From: Aurantiacibacter zhengii
GTDB taxonomy: Bacteria; Pseudomonadota; Alphaproteobacteria; Sphingomonadales; Sphingomonadaceae
DNA: 64,000 bases
Assembly (NCBI RefSeq): GCF_003584125.1
Contig: NZ_QXFL01000004.1
Coordinates: 248,001-312,000, forward strand
Direction: 5' to 3'
The translations under genes were made by a program, and so were the position numbers. Below the pieces are notes generated by a model, which was not told where the DNA came from, did not search any database, and saw only the letters and a list, made by a program, of their open reading frames with translations. Shown in pieces: positions 1 to 12,899 of the stretch; within the stretch, counting starts at the first letter, position 1, and each line of letters starts with the position of its first letter.

Positions 1-443
1 TCTTCGTGATGGGGCCCACGCTGGAACAGGTGAACACCGCCGCCATCGAACCCTATGCTGCCGAGCAGATCGAGGCGGACGCGGCCATCGAGGCGGCGGG
101 CGATGCCTTCCGCGCCTTCATGATCCGCCAGACCCGCGAAACGGACCTTGCCATGTTCGCCGACATCGCCGGCCAGCAGCAATTCGCCGATGCAGATGAC
201 ATTCCCTATTCGATTTTGCTGCCCGCCTTCGTCACCAGCGAACTGAAGACCGCGTTCCAGATCGGCTTCATGCTGTTCATGCCGTTCCTGGTGATCGACC
301 TCGTCGTCGCCAGCGTCCTGATGAGCCTTGGCATGATGATGCTGTCCCCCACGATCATTTCGCTGCCCTTCAAGCTGCTGTTGTTCGTGCTGGTCGATGG
401 CTGGGCGCTGCTGATGGGCAGCCTCGCCATGAGTTTCGGATAA
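1..443 (+). CDS. fliP: Flagellar export apparatus protein FliP, C-terminal part (5' truncated)
   Basis: FliP is a polytopic inner-membrane subunit of the flagellar type III export gate, assembling with FliQ, FliR and FlhB. Only the last ~147 codons are visible; the frame is open to the window edge, so the GTG at 6 is internal and not a start. The segment starts in the FVMGPTLEQVN region that follows the first transmembrane block of FliP, continues through a polar periplasmic stretch, and ends with two long hydrophobic helices containing the conserved FMPFLVIDLVVASVLMSLGM signature. fliQ follows 13 bp downstream, which supports the identity. N-terminal features cannot be judged here. Confidence 0.97.
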   Translation, partial: FVMGPTLEQVNTAAIEPYAAEQIEADAAIEAAGDAFRAFMIRQTRETDLAMFADIAGQQQFADADDIPYSILLPAFVTSELKTAFQIGFMLFMPFLVIDLVVASVLMSLGMMMLSPTIISLPFKLLLFVLVDGWALLMGSLAMSFG

Positions 444-456
444 GGGGAGGCAAGCG

Positions 457-732
457 ATGGACGAAAGCGCAGCCCTGTTCTCGTTGATGGATCGCATGTT
501 GTGGACCGCCGCCTTGGTGGCCGCTCCCATCCTGGTCGCCGCCCTCGCCGTCGGCCTGCTGGTCGGCGTGATCCAGGCCGCGACGTCGGTGAACGAGCAG
601 ACCCTCACCTTCGTGCCGAAACTTGCCATCGTGGCCGTGGTGCTGGTGCTGATGGGGGCAAGCATGTTCGGCCTGATCGGGGATTTCACCGAAGAAATTT
701 TCGCCCGCATCGCGAATATCTCCGCGCAGTAG
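457..732 (+). CDS. fliQ: Flagellar biosynthesis protein FliQ
   Basis: Small inner-membrane subunit of the flagellar type III export gate. The 91-residue product has the usual FliQ length and shows the two transmembrane helices (about residues 16-40 and 50-72). The conserved VGLLVGVIQAATSVNEQTL stretch lies at the end of helix 1 and in the loop. An AGGGGAGG-like ribosome site lies 6-8 bases before the ATG. It sits between fliP and fliR in the standard order, 13 bp after fliP and 10 bp before fliR, so it is co-transcribed with them. Confidence 0.97.
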   Translation: MDESAALFSLMDRMLWTAALVAAPILVAALAVGLLVGVIQAATSVNEQTLTFVPKLAIVAVVLVLMGASMFGLIGDFTEEIFARIANISAQ

Positions 733-742
733 GGCCGGACCG

Positions 743-1525
743 GTGAACCTGCCAACCTTTGGCCTCGGCGCGATCGAAGCGGACCTGTGGGCGCTCATCT
801 TCGTGATGGTGCGCATGGGTGCCGCCGTGCTGGCGGCGCCCATCTTCGGCGCGCGCATGGTGCCGCCGCAGGTGCGCACCGTGCTGGCAGGCGCGATGGG
901 CGTGTTCATCCTCAACTGGGTGCCGGTTTCCGTGCCGGCGGACATGCTCGCCCTGCCCACACTCGTGTCGCTCGCGACCGAAGCAGTGATCGGCTTCTCG
1001 CTCGGCATGGTTCTGCAGATCGCCTTTGCTGCGCCGATGATCGCGGGCGAGCAGATTGCCGGCGGCATGGGCATGGCGATGGCAACCGCAGTCGACCCCT
1101 CCAGCGGCGCGCAGTCGGGCGTGGTCGGACAGATGTTCACCGTGGTGCTGACGCTGCTGTTCCTCGCCATCGGCGGGCACCTGCTGTGGCTGCGGCTGGT
1201 GGTGGAAAGCTACCTGCTGTTCCCGCCCGGTAGCGACTGGGAGTTTGCGGAGCGCGGCTGGCTGGTCGCCAGCTTTTTCACACAGGCATTGGCCACCGCC
1301 GTGGCGATTGCCCTGCCCGTCACGCTTGTGCTGCTGCTGGTGCAACTTGTTACAGGTGTGATCGGACGTTCGGCCCCTTCTCTCAATCTCTTCGCGCTTG
1401 GCCTGCCCGCGAGCGTTCTGGCCGGGCTCGCCGCGCTTATCGCCAGCACCGCGCTGCTGGGCGAGCAATTTGTTGTGCTGGCGGAAATGGCCATCGAACA
1501 GGCCGGAATGGTGGTTAGGCCATGA
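743..1525 (+). CDS. fliR: Flagellar biosynthesis protein FliR
   Basis: Inner-membrane export-gate component that packs with FliP and FliQ. The product has 260 residues, typical of FliR, and is very hydrophobic with about six membrane segments. It carries the family landmarks FVMVRMGAAVLAAPIFGAR near residue 20 and GEQIAGGMGMAMA near residue 110. The start is a GTG at 743 with only a weak ribosome site. The stop overlaps the flhB start (ATGA at 1522-1525), so translation of flhB is probably coupled to fliR. Confidence 0.96.
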   Translation: MNLPTFGLGAIEADLWALIFVMVRMGAAVLAAPIFGARMVPPQVRTVLAGAMGVFILNWVPVSVPADMLALPTLVSLATEAVIGFSLGMVLQIAFAAPMIAGEQIAGGMGMAMATAVDPSSGAQSGVVGQMFTVVLTLLFLAIGGHLLWLRLVVESYLLFPPGSDWEFAERGWLVASFFTQALATAVAIALPVTLVLLLVQLVTGVIGRSAPSLNLFALGLPASVLAGLAALIASTALLGEQFVVLAEMAIEQAGMVVRP

Positions 1526-2655
1526 GCGAACAGCCATCGGGCGAGAAGTCATTCGAGCCGACCGAGAAGCGCAAGCTCGATGCCATCAAGAAGGGCAATG
1601 TCCTGCGCTCCAAGGAAGTGGCGACAGCGGTCTGCGTCCTCGTGGGCGCTCTCTGGCTGAAGCTGGCGGGGCCGTGGCTGCTCGGCACGGTAGAGGCTTC
1701 GGCGGAGGCAGGCTGGCAGTTCGACCGCTCTGCCATCACCCATTTCCAGCCGGGCCGAATGATGACCGACCTGGTGGTCGCGCTCGTTCCGCCGATCCTG
1801 ACGCTCGGCGTGCTGGTCATCGTCGCCGTCATGGCCGCGCAGCTAGTGCTTGGAGGCGGCGCATGGGTGAACGGCAACCTGAAGCCCAAGCCGGAGAAGC
1901 TGAACCCGCTCACAGGCCTGAAGCGCATGTTCGGCCCGCAAGGCTGGATCGAGCTGGGCAAGGGCTTGGCGAAACTGGCTCTGCTCGGCTCCATCGCGTG
2001 GTTCTGGGGCAGCGCCAACCTCGTCGCAATCCTGCAACTGGGGCGCGGGGAACTGACGGGGCAATTGTCGGCAGCGTGGGATTCGATGGTGAACCTGCTG
2101 CTGCTGTTGTCCGCCGGACTGGTGCTGGTCGCCTTGGTCGACTGGCCGATCCAATACGTGCGCCGCAATTCGCAACTGAAGATGACCAACCAGGAACTGC
2201 GCGACGAGCACAAGGAGGCCGAAGGCTCGCCCGAGAAGAAGCAGGCAATCCGCCAGCGCCAGCGCGATCTTGCCAAGGGCGGCCTTCGCCCGGCGATGCA
2301 GGAGGCACAATTCGTGCTGACCAACCCGACGCATTTCTCCGTCGCCATGGCCTACGATCCTGCGGTGGCCTCCGCGCCCTATGTTATCGCCAAGGGGCGC
2401 GGGGAAAAGGCGCTGGCGATGCGCGAACTGGCTGCCGAGATGAGCGTGCCGACACTGGAATATCCCACCCTCGCCCGCGCGGTCTATTTCACCACGCGGG
2501 AACAGCAGATGATCCGCGCGGAACTCTATTCCGCCATCGCCAGCGTCCTTGCCTTCGTGATGAGCCTCAAGCGCGGCGAGCATCCGCAGCGCCCGCAGGT
2601 GGGCGTGCCCCTGGAATTGCATTTCGATGCCGAGGGGCGTCCTTCAGCCACTTAA
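1522..2655 (+). CDS. flhB: Flagellar export switch protein FlhB
   Basis: FlhB switches the export apparatus from rod/hook to filament substrates by autocleavage. The 377-residue product has a charged N-terminus (EKSFEPTEKRKLDAIKKGNV), four membrane segments to about residue 210, a basic linker, and a cytoplasmic domain with the self-cleavage motif NPTH at residues 268-271 followed by FSVAMAY. The C-terminus is slightly longer than in some homologues. Its ATG overlaps the fliR stop by four bases. fliD follows after 30 bp. Confidence 0.97.
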   Translation: MSEQPSGEKSFEPTEKRKLDAIKKGNVLRSKEVATAVCVLVGALWLKLAGPWLLGTVEASAEAGWQFDRSAITHFQPGRMMTDLVVALVPPILTLGVLVIVAVMAAQLVLGGGAWVNGNLKPKPEKLNPLTGLKRMFGPQGWIELGKGLAKLALLGSIAWFWGSANLVAILQLGRGELTGQLSAAWDSMVNLLLLLSAGLVLVALVDWPIQYVRRNSQLKMTNQELRDEHKEAEGSPEKKQAIRQRQRDLAKGGLRPAMQEAQFVLTNPTHFSVAMAYDPAVASAPYVIAKGRGEKALAMRELAAEMSVPTLEYPTLARAVYFTTREQQMIRAELYSAIASVLAFVMSLKRGEHPQRPQVGVPLELHFDAEGRPSAT

Positions 2656-2685
2656 AGGAGCCGGGCCGCGCCCGTTCTGAAAGCC

Positions 2686-4119
2686 ATGGAAAGCAGCACA
2701 TCCTCCATCGTATCCGCGCTCGGCGGCGGCAGCGGGGTCGACATGGTCAAGCTGGCGCAGGACCTAGCGGCCGCCCGGTTTACGCCGCAGATCGCCCAGA
2801 TCGACAGCCGCAGCGAAGCGCTGGAAGCGCGTATCTCTGGCGCATCGGGCCTCAAGAACCTGCTCAGCCAGCTGGCGAGCGCGCTGGGCGACCGCATCCG
2901 CAACGGCGATCTCGCGCCCAGCGCCAGCATCGGCGACGCGGGCGTGGCGACTGCTTCGGTGTTGCCGGGAAGCAATGCCAAAGGCAGCTACTCGCTGGAA
3001 GTGACCCGGCTCGCGTCCGCCCAGACGCTGGCAAGCAGCGCCTACTCCGCCGGAACCGACCTTGTTGGCGAGGGACAACTCACGCTGCGTTTCGGCTCCA
3101 TCAATGCAGGCACCTTCACCGATGGCGGCAGCGATCCGCTGGTGATCGACGTTGCCGCCGCCGATACGCTGGCCGATGTCGCGGCGAAAATCCGCGGTTC
3201 GGGTCGCGGCCTCAACGCCTATGTCGCCAATACCGCCGAAGGCGCAAAGCTGGTGGTGAAAGGCACCGAAGGCGCAGCCAGCGCATTCGCCATCGAGGCG
3301 AGCGGGGCCAGCGCGAGCGGGGGAACTCCCGCGGCAGGCAATATCGATTACCTCGCGTGGAACCCCGCCACCGATGCAGGCCAGCTGAAAGCCAGCGCCG
3401 CCGATGCCGAATTCCTGTTCGACGGTGTGGCCATGACCAGCAGCAGCAACAAGTTGACCGGCTTGCCCTCCGGCCTCGTCCTTACGCTGACCGATACGAA
3501 CCGGGACGATCCCACGACCATCTCCTTCGCCGACAAGAGCAAGGAGATCACCGCGATGATGGGCGATTTCGTCGGAGCGCTGAACGATATTGTAATTTCG
3601 CTGGGTGAACTGGCAGCGCCCCTTGGCGGAGAGCTGGGCAACGACCCCGGAGCGCGGGCCCTCAAGCGCGAACTGGCAGGGCTGACTGGCCTAGTCGTGA
3701 TGCCCGGCGCGGCAGAGGGCGAACCCTCGACGCTGGCCGACCTTGGCCTTGTGCGCGGACGCGATGGCAGCTTCTCGCTCGACAACGCGCGGCTGAAGAC
3801 CACGCTCGAAGGCAACCTTGCCGCCGCCAGCGCCATGTTCACCACCGGCCCATTCGGACTGTTCGCCACCATCGACAATCTTGCCCGCGACATGGGCAGC
3901 CGTTCCGACCCCGGCACGCTGGGCGGCTCCATCACCCGCTATTCAGCCCAGCTGGAGCGACTGCAGGAACGGCGCGAGAAGATCGCCGACCAGCAGGAAG
4001 TCCTGCGCGAGCGGATGGTGAAGAACTTTGCCGCCGCCGATGCGCGCGTCTCCGCCTCGCAATCGACGCTGGAATTTCTGAAGGCGCAGGTCGCCGTGTG
4101 GACGAACAACCGGAACTGA
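2686..4119 (+). CDS. fliD: Flagellar hook-associated protein 2 (filament cap) FliD
   Basis: FliD forms the cap that guides flagellin polymerisation at the filament tip. The 477-residue protein has the N-terminal FliD domain (residues ~10-110, including GSGVDMVKLAQDLAAARFTPQI), a serine/alanine-rich variable middle, and the C-terminal FliD domain (about 220-460). The end is predicted coiled coil (YSAQLERLQERREKIADQQE). It lies between flhB and the fliS-like chaperone gene, the classical fliD-fliS pair, with a single base separating the fliD stop from the fliS start. No flagellin gene is in the window. Confidence 0.94.
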   Translation: MESSTSSIVSALGGGSGVDMVKLAQDLAAARFTPQIAQIDSRSEALEARISGASGLKNLLSQLASALGDRIRNGDLAPSASIGDAGVATASVLPGSNAKGSYSLEVTRLASAQTLASSAYSAGTDLVGEGQLTLRFGSINAGTFTDGGSDPLVIDVAAADTLADVAAKIRGSGRGLNAYVANTAEGAKLVVKGTEGAASAFAIEASGASASGGTPAAGNIDYLAWNPATDAGQLKASAADAEFLFDGVAMTSSSNKLTGLPSGLVLTLTDTNRDDPTTISFADKSKEITAMMGDFVGALNDIVISLGELAAPLGGELGNDPGARALKRELAGLTGLVVMPGAAEGEPSTLADLGLVRGRDGSFSLDNARLKTTLEGNLAAASAMFTTGPFGLFATIDNLARDMGSRSDPGTLGGSITRYSAQLERLQERREKIADQQEVLRERMVKNFAAADARVSASQSTLEFLKAQVAVWTNNRN

Positions 4120-4120
4120 C

Positions 4121-4503
4121 ATGCTGAAACGCACCGATCCCGCCGCCGCCTACAAGCGCGTCGATTTCGAAGCCCTTGTCGCCGGAAGCGACACCAACGG
4201 CCTCGTACGCATGTGTTTTGCCGATGCAGGCGCTGCGCTGGACCGGGCATTGTGGGCCGACGCAAATGGCCGCGACGACGTGCGCGGCAGGGCACTGGAG
4301 CGCGCCCAGTTGGGACTGATCACGCTGCTGTCGGGTCTCGACATGGAGCAGCCGGTTTCGAAGTCGCTGGACGTGTTCTACCGCTCGCTGCTGGCGCGTG
4401 TCACCAATGCGCAAAAACACTTCAATCGCACTGCGGTGGAGATGACGCGGGACGACCTCGCCGATATTGCCGCCTCGCTGTTGGGGGAACCCCGGAAAGT
4501 CGC

Positions 4504-4507
<4 letters not shown>
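4121..4507 (+). CDS. fliS: Flagellar export chaperone FliS
   Basis: FliS binds the flagellin C-terminus in the cytosol and prevents premature polymerisation. The 128-residue, mostly helical product matches the family's length. It contains the helix that usually reads 'LISLMASLD' (here LGLITLLSGLDMEQPVSKSL, residues ~63-82) and the following 'LY.YLLRRL..AN' type helix (LDVFYRSLLARVTNAQKHFN). Sequence similarity to characterised FliS is modest and the call leans on position directly after fliD. The stop codon TAG lies within the tetramer CTAG that also supplies the stop of the convergent glgX. Confidence 0.85.
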
Positions 4508-9351
<4,844 letters not shown>

Positions 9352-9352
<1 letters not shown>

Positions 9353-10614
9353 TACAGGTCGAGCTTCTCGATCATCGGCTTGGTAATCAGGCATACGCCC
9401 TTTTCGCTGCGACGGAAGCGACGGGCATCCAGTTCCGGGTCCTCCCCCACCACCAGCCCTTCAGGGATGCGCACGCCGGAATCGAGGATCACGTTCTTCA
9501 ACCGCGCGCCGCGGCCGATATTGGAATAGGGCAGGATCACGCCGCGCTCCACGCGGGAATAACTGCCCATCTTGACGCCGGTGAACAACAGACTCTTCTT
9601 CGCCATCGCGCCAGAGACGATGCAATCCTGGCTGATGAGGGAAGAAATCGCGCACCCGCGACGCCCGTCCTCGTCGTGCACGAACTTGGCAGGCGCGGCC
9701 ACGATCTGGTCGGTCCAGATCGGCCATTCCCGGTCGTAGAGATTGAGCTTGGGCACCGTATCGGTCAGGTCGAGATTGGCTTCGAAATAGGCGTCCAGCG
9801 TGCCGACATCGCGCCAGTATTCCTCGATCTCGTCCGCGGCGCGGATGCAGCTATGGGTAAAGCGGTGGGCCTGCGCCTTGCCGTTCTTCACGATCCACGG
9901 GATGATATCGCCGCCGAAATCGCGCTTGCTGTCCGGGTCGTCGGCATCGCGGCGCAACTGGTCGAACAGGAAGTCCGTCTCGAAAACGTAGATACCCATG
10001 CTGGCAAGCGCCATGTCCTCCTGCCCCGGAATGCCGGGCGGGTCGGACGGCTTTTCCACGAAGTCGGTGATGCGGTCGGTCTTGTCGACATGCATCACGC
10101 CAAAGCCGGTGGCTTCCATGCGCGGCACGACAAGGCAGCCCACTGTCACGTCGGCACCGCTTTCCACGTGCTGGCGCAGCATCAGTTCGTAATCCATCTT
10201 GTACACGTGATCACCGGCCAGGATGATCATGTACTTGGGCGCATGGGCCTGGATGATGTCGATGTTCTGGAACACTGCGTCCGCCGTGCCTTCGTACCAC
10301 TGGCTTTCGGACACGCGCTGGCTGGCGGGCAGGATGTCGAAGCTCTCGTTGCGCTCCGGCCGCATGAAGTTCCACGCCCGCTGCATGTGACGGATCAGGC
10401 TGTGCGCCTTGTACTGCGTGGCAACGCCGATGCGGCGGATGCCGGAATTGATCGCGTTGGAGAGCGCGAAGTCGATGATACGCGAGACGCCGCCGAAATA
10501 GACCGCAGGCTTGGCGCGCCGGTCGGTCAGTTCCAGCAGGCGGCTGCCGCGCCCGCCCGCCAGCACATAGGCCATGGCGTCACGTGCCAGCGGCTGCGAA
10601 TATGTCTCTCTCAT
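9352..10614 (-). CDS. glgC: Glucose-1-phosphate adenylyltransferase (ADP-glucose pyrophosphorylase)
   Basis: Makes ADP-glucose from glucose-1-phosphate and ATP, the committed step of glycogen synthesis. The ~420-residue product has the nucleotidyltransferase signature [20 protein letters not shown] near the N-terminus, KPAVYFGG, the catalytic-loop region [12 protein letters not shown], the substrate motif FVEKP and a C-terminal left-handed beta-helix. Two in-frame ATGs lie six bases apart. The GGGAGA ribosome site ends immediately before the one at 10620 but is well spaced for the one at 10614, so the latter is preferred. The stop gap to glgB is under 20 bp. Confidence 0.96.
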
Positions 10615-10632
10615 CGACATTCTCCCGATCGG

Positions 10633-12798
10633 TTATCCCTTGTATTCCAGCATGATCGTGCTGAGCGGAGGCAAGGTTACACAGCCCCAACGATCCTTGA
10701 CGTCGATCTGTCCCATGTTGCCCTGCCCGCTGCCGCCGTATTCCTGCGCGTCGGAATTGAACACCTCGGCCCACACGCCGTCGTGTGGTAGGTTGAGACC
10801 GTAACAGCCGTGCGTCATCGGGGTCATGTTGCAGAACACCGCCACGGGCGGCTGGCCGGGGCACTTGCGCAGCCAGGCGAACACGCTGGCATCGGCGTCG
10901 TCCGCCACCAGCCATTCGAACCCCTCGCTCTCGCAATCGCGGGCATGGAGAGCAGGCTTTGCCTTGTAGAGGTGGTTCAGATCGCGCACGAGTCTGCGCA
11001 CCCCTTCGTGCGCGGGCGCATCGAGCAGGTGCCAGTCGAGCGCACGTTCCTCGCTCCATTCGTGGCGCTGGGCGAACTCCTGCCCCATGAACAGCAGCTT
11101 CTTGCCGGGGTAGCCCCACATCAGGCCGAAATAGGCGCGCAGGTTGGCGAATTTCTGCCACTCATCGCCGCTCATCTTGTTCAGCAGACTGCCCTTGCCG
11201 TGGACTACCTCATCATGGCTGAGCGGCAGGACGAAGTTCTCGCTGAAGGCATAGACCAGCCCGAAGGTGATCTCGTCGTGGTGGTGCTTCCGGTGGACGG
11301 GATCGCGCGCCATGTATTGCAGCGTGTCGTGCATGAAGCCCATGTTCCACTTGAACCCGAAGCCCAGGTTCTCGCGCGGGCCATCGTCGAAAGCGGGCTC
11401 GGATACGCCGGGCCAGCTGGTCGATTCCTCGGCGATTGTCAGGATACCGGGGTGTTCGCGGTGCACGGCGCGGTTCATCGCGCGCAGGAATTCCACCGCT
11501 TCCCAGTTCTCGTTGCCGCCATCCTCGTTGGGAATCCATTCGCCTTCCTCGCGGCTGTAGTCGCGGTAGAGCATGGAGGCGACGGCATCCACGCGCAGGC
11601 CGTCGACGTGGTACTGCTCCGCCCAGAACAGTGCGTTGTTGACCAGGAAGCTGCGCACCTCGCGCCGCCCGAAATTGTAGATCGCGGTGTTCCAGTCCGG
11701 GTGGAAACCCAGCTTGGGATCGCCATGTTCGTAAAGGGCGGTTCCGTCGAATTTGGCGAGGCCGTGCTCGTCGGTCGGGAAATGCGCAGGCACCCAGTCC
11801 AGCAAAACGCCCAGCCCGGCTTGGTGCGCGCCGTCCACGAAGCGTGCGAAACCATCCGGTGAACCGAAGCGCGCAGATGGGGCATAGAGGCCCGTGGTCT
11901 GGTAACCCCAGCTGGGGTCGTAGGGATGCTCCGACACCGGCAGGAACTCGATATGGGTGAAGCCCATGTCGGCGACATAGGGGATCAGGCGGCTGGCCAT
12001 TTCATCCCAGGTCAGGAACCAGTCGTTACCGTCGCGCTGCCATGATCCGGGGTGGACCTCGTAGATCGAGATCGCCTCGCGCCGAGGATCGACCTCGCGC
12101 CAGTGTTCGCGGTGCGCCTCGTCACCCCAGTCGGGCTTGGCCGGGCGTGCAGTAAGGGACGCGGTCTTGGGCCGCAGTTCGCTGGCGAAAGCGAAGGGAT
12201 CGGCCTTCAGCGGCTGCTCGACGCCGTCGGGGCCGACGATGCGATACTTGTAGGCGCGCCAGTCGGCTATGTCGGGAATGAACACTTCCCACACGCCGAT
12301 ATCCACGCGGCCCCGCATCGGGTGGCGGGCGCCGTTCCAGTCGTTGAAATCGCCCACTACGCTGACGTTGCGCGCATTGGGAGCCCACACGGCGAAATGG
12401 ACGCCGTGGACGCCCTCATGCTCGATCAGGTGCGCGCCCAGCTTGTCGAACAGGCGGAAATGCGTGCCTTGCGCAATAAGCAGGTCGTCCAGCGGGCCCA
12501 GCACCGGGCCGAAGCTGTAGGGGTCGGTCACCCACCATTCGTGTTCGCCCGCCGTGCAGCGATACTTTACAGGTTTCGGCTTGCCGCGCAGCTTGCCTTC
12601 GAACAACCCGCGATCGTCAACGCGCTTCAGCTTGCCCAGTTTCGCGCCCTGAAGCGAGTAGCCTTCTGCCGCCTCGGCACCGGGCAGCAGGGCGCGGGCG
12701 AAAGTGCCTTCCGGCCCCTCGTGCGGGCCAAGCAGAGAGAAGGGATCGGCCTGGCGGCCTGCAAACAGGGCTTCGATCGCTTCTTGCGGTGGCTTCAC
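10633..12798 (-). CDS. glgB: 1,4-alpha-glucan branching enzyme GlgB
   Basis: GH13 enzyme that introduces alpha-1,6 branches into glycogen. The 721-residue product has the N-terminal GlgB domain, a CBM48 (VWAPNARNVSVVGDFNDWN), the catalytic barrel and a C-terminal all-beta domain. The nucleophile is D404 (GLRVDAVASMLYRDY), the acid E457 (TIAEESTSWPGVS), and the third-aspartate motif reads LSHDEVVHGKGSL. These numbers match the E. coli enzyme almost residue for residue. The start is GTG with a GGGGGA ribosome site five bases upstream. glgP lies 101 bp upstream on the same strand. Confidence 0.97.
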   Translation of the reverse strand: MKPPQEAIEALFAGRQADPFSLLGPHEGPEGTFARALLPGAEAAEGYSLQGAKLGKLKRVDDRGLFEGKLRGKPKPVKYRCTAGEHEWWVTDPYSFGPVLGPLDDLLIAQGTHFRLFDKLGAHLIEHEGVHGVHFAVWAPNARNVSVVGDFNDWNGARHPMRGRVDIGVWEVFIPDIADWRAYKYRIVGPDGVEQPLKADPFAFASELRPKTASLTARPAKPDWGDEAHREHWREVDPRREAISIYEVHPGSWQRDGNDWFLTWDEMASRLIPYVADMGFTHIEFLPVSEHPYDPSWGYQTTGLYAPSARFGSPDGFARFVDGAHQAGLGVLLDWVPAHFPTDEHGLAKFDGTALYEHGDPKLGFHPDWNTAIYNFGRREVRSFLVNNALFWAEQYHVDGLRVDAVASMLYRDYSREEGEWIPNEDGGNENWEAVEFLRAMNRAVHREHPGILTIAEESTSWPGVSEPAFDDGPRENLGFGFKWNMGFMHDTLQYMARDPVHRKHHHDEITFGLVYAFSENFVLPLSHDEVVHGKGSLLNKMSGDEWQKFANLRAYFGLMWGYPGKKLLFMGQEFAQRHEWSEERALDWHLLDAPAHEGVRRLVRDLNHLYKAKPALHARDCESEGFEWLVADDADASVFAWLRKCPGQPPVAVFCNMTPMTHGCYGLNLPHDGVWAEVFNSDAQEYGGSGQGNMGQIDVKDRWGCVTLPPLSTIMLEYKG

Positions 12799-12844
12799 CT
12801 GTCCCCCTGTTGCCGAGACCGTAGAGACCCCGCATTCATCACTG

Positions 12845-12861
12845 TGCCCGACGTACGGGCA
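12845..12861. promoter_or_regulatory. Small inverted repeat between glgP and glgB
   Basis: TGCCCG-ACGTA-CGGGCA, a six-base-pair perfect stem with a five-base loop, lies in the only sizeable gap of the glg operon (12799-12899). No T-run follows on either strand, so it is not a standard intrinsic terminator. It could be an RNA processing or stabilising hairpin that sets the GlgP to GlgB ratio, or chance in GC-rich DNA. Nothing else is evident in this gap apart from the GlgB ribosome site. Confidence 0.3.
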
Positions 12862-12899
12862 GAGCGAAACAGGAAAACGTATGCGTTGATGGCCTGTTC

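Noticed and set aside
1398..3608. 736-codon plus-strand frame across fliR, flhB and fliD
   Set aside because: It runs out of frame through three recognisable flagellar genes, is extremely rich in R, A, G and P, and has no domain; it is a GC-rich shadow.
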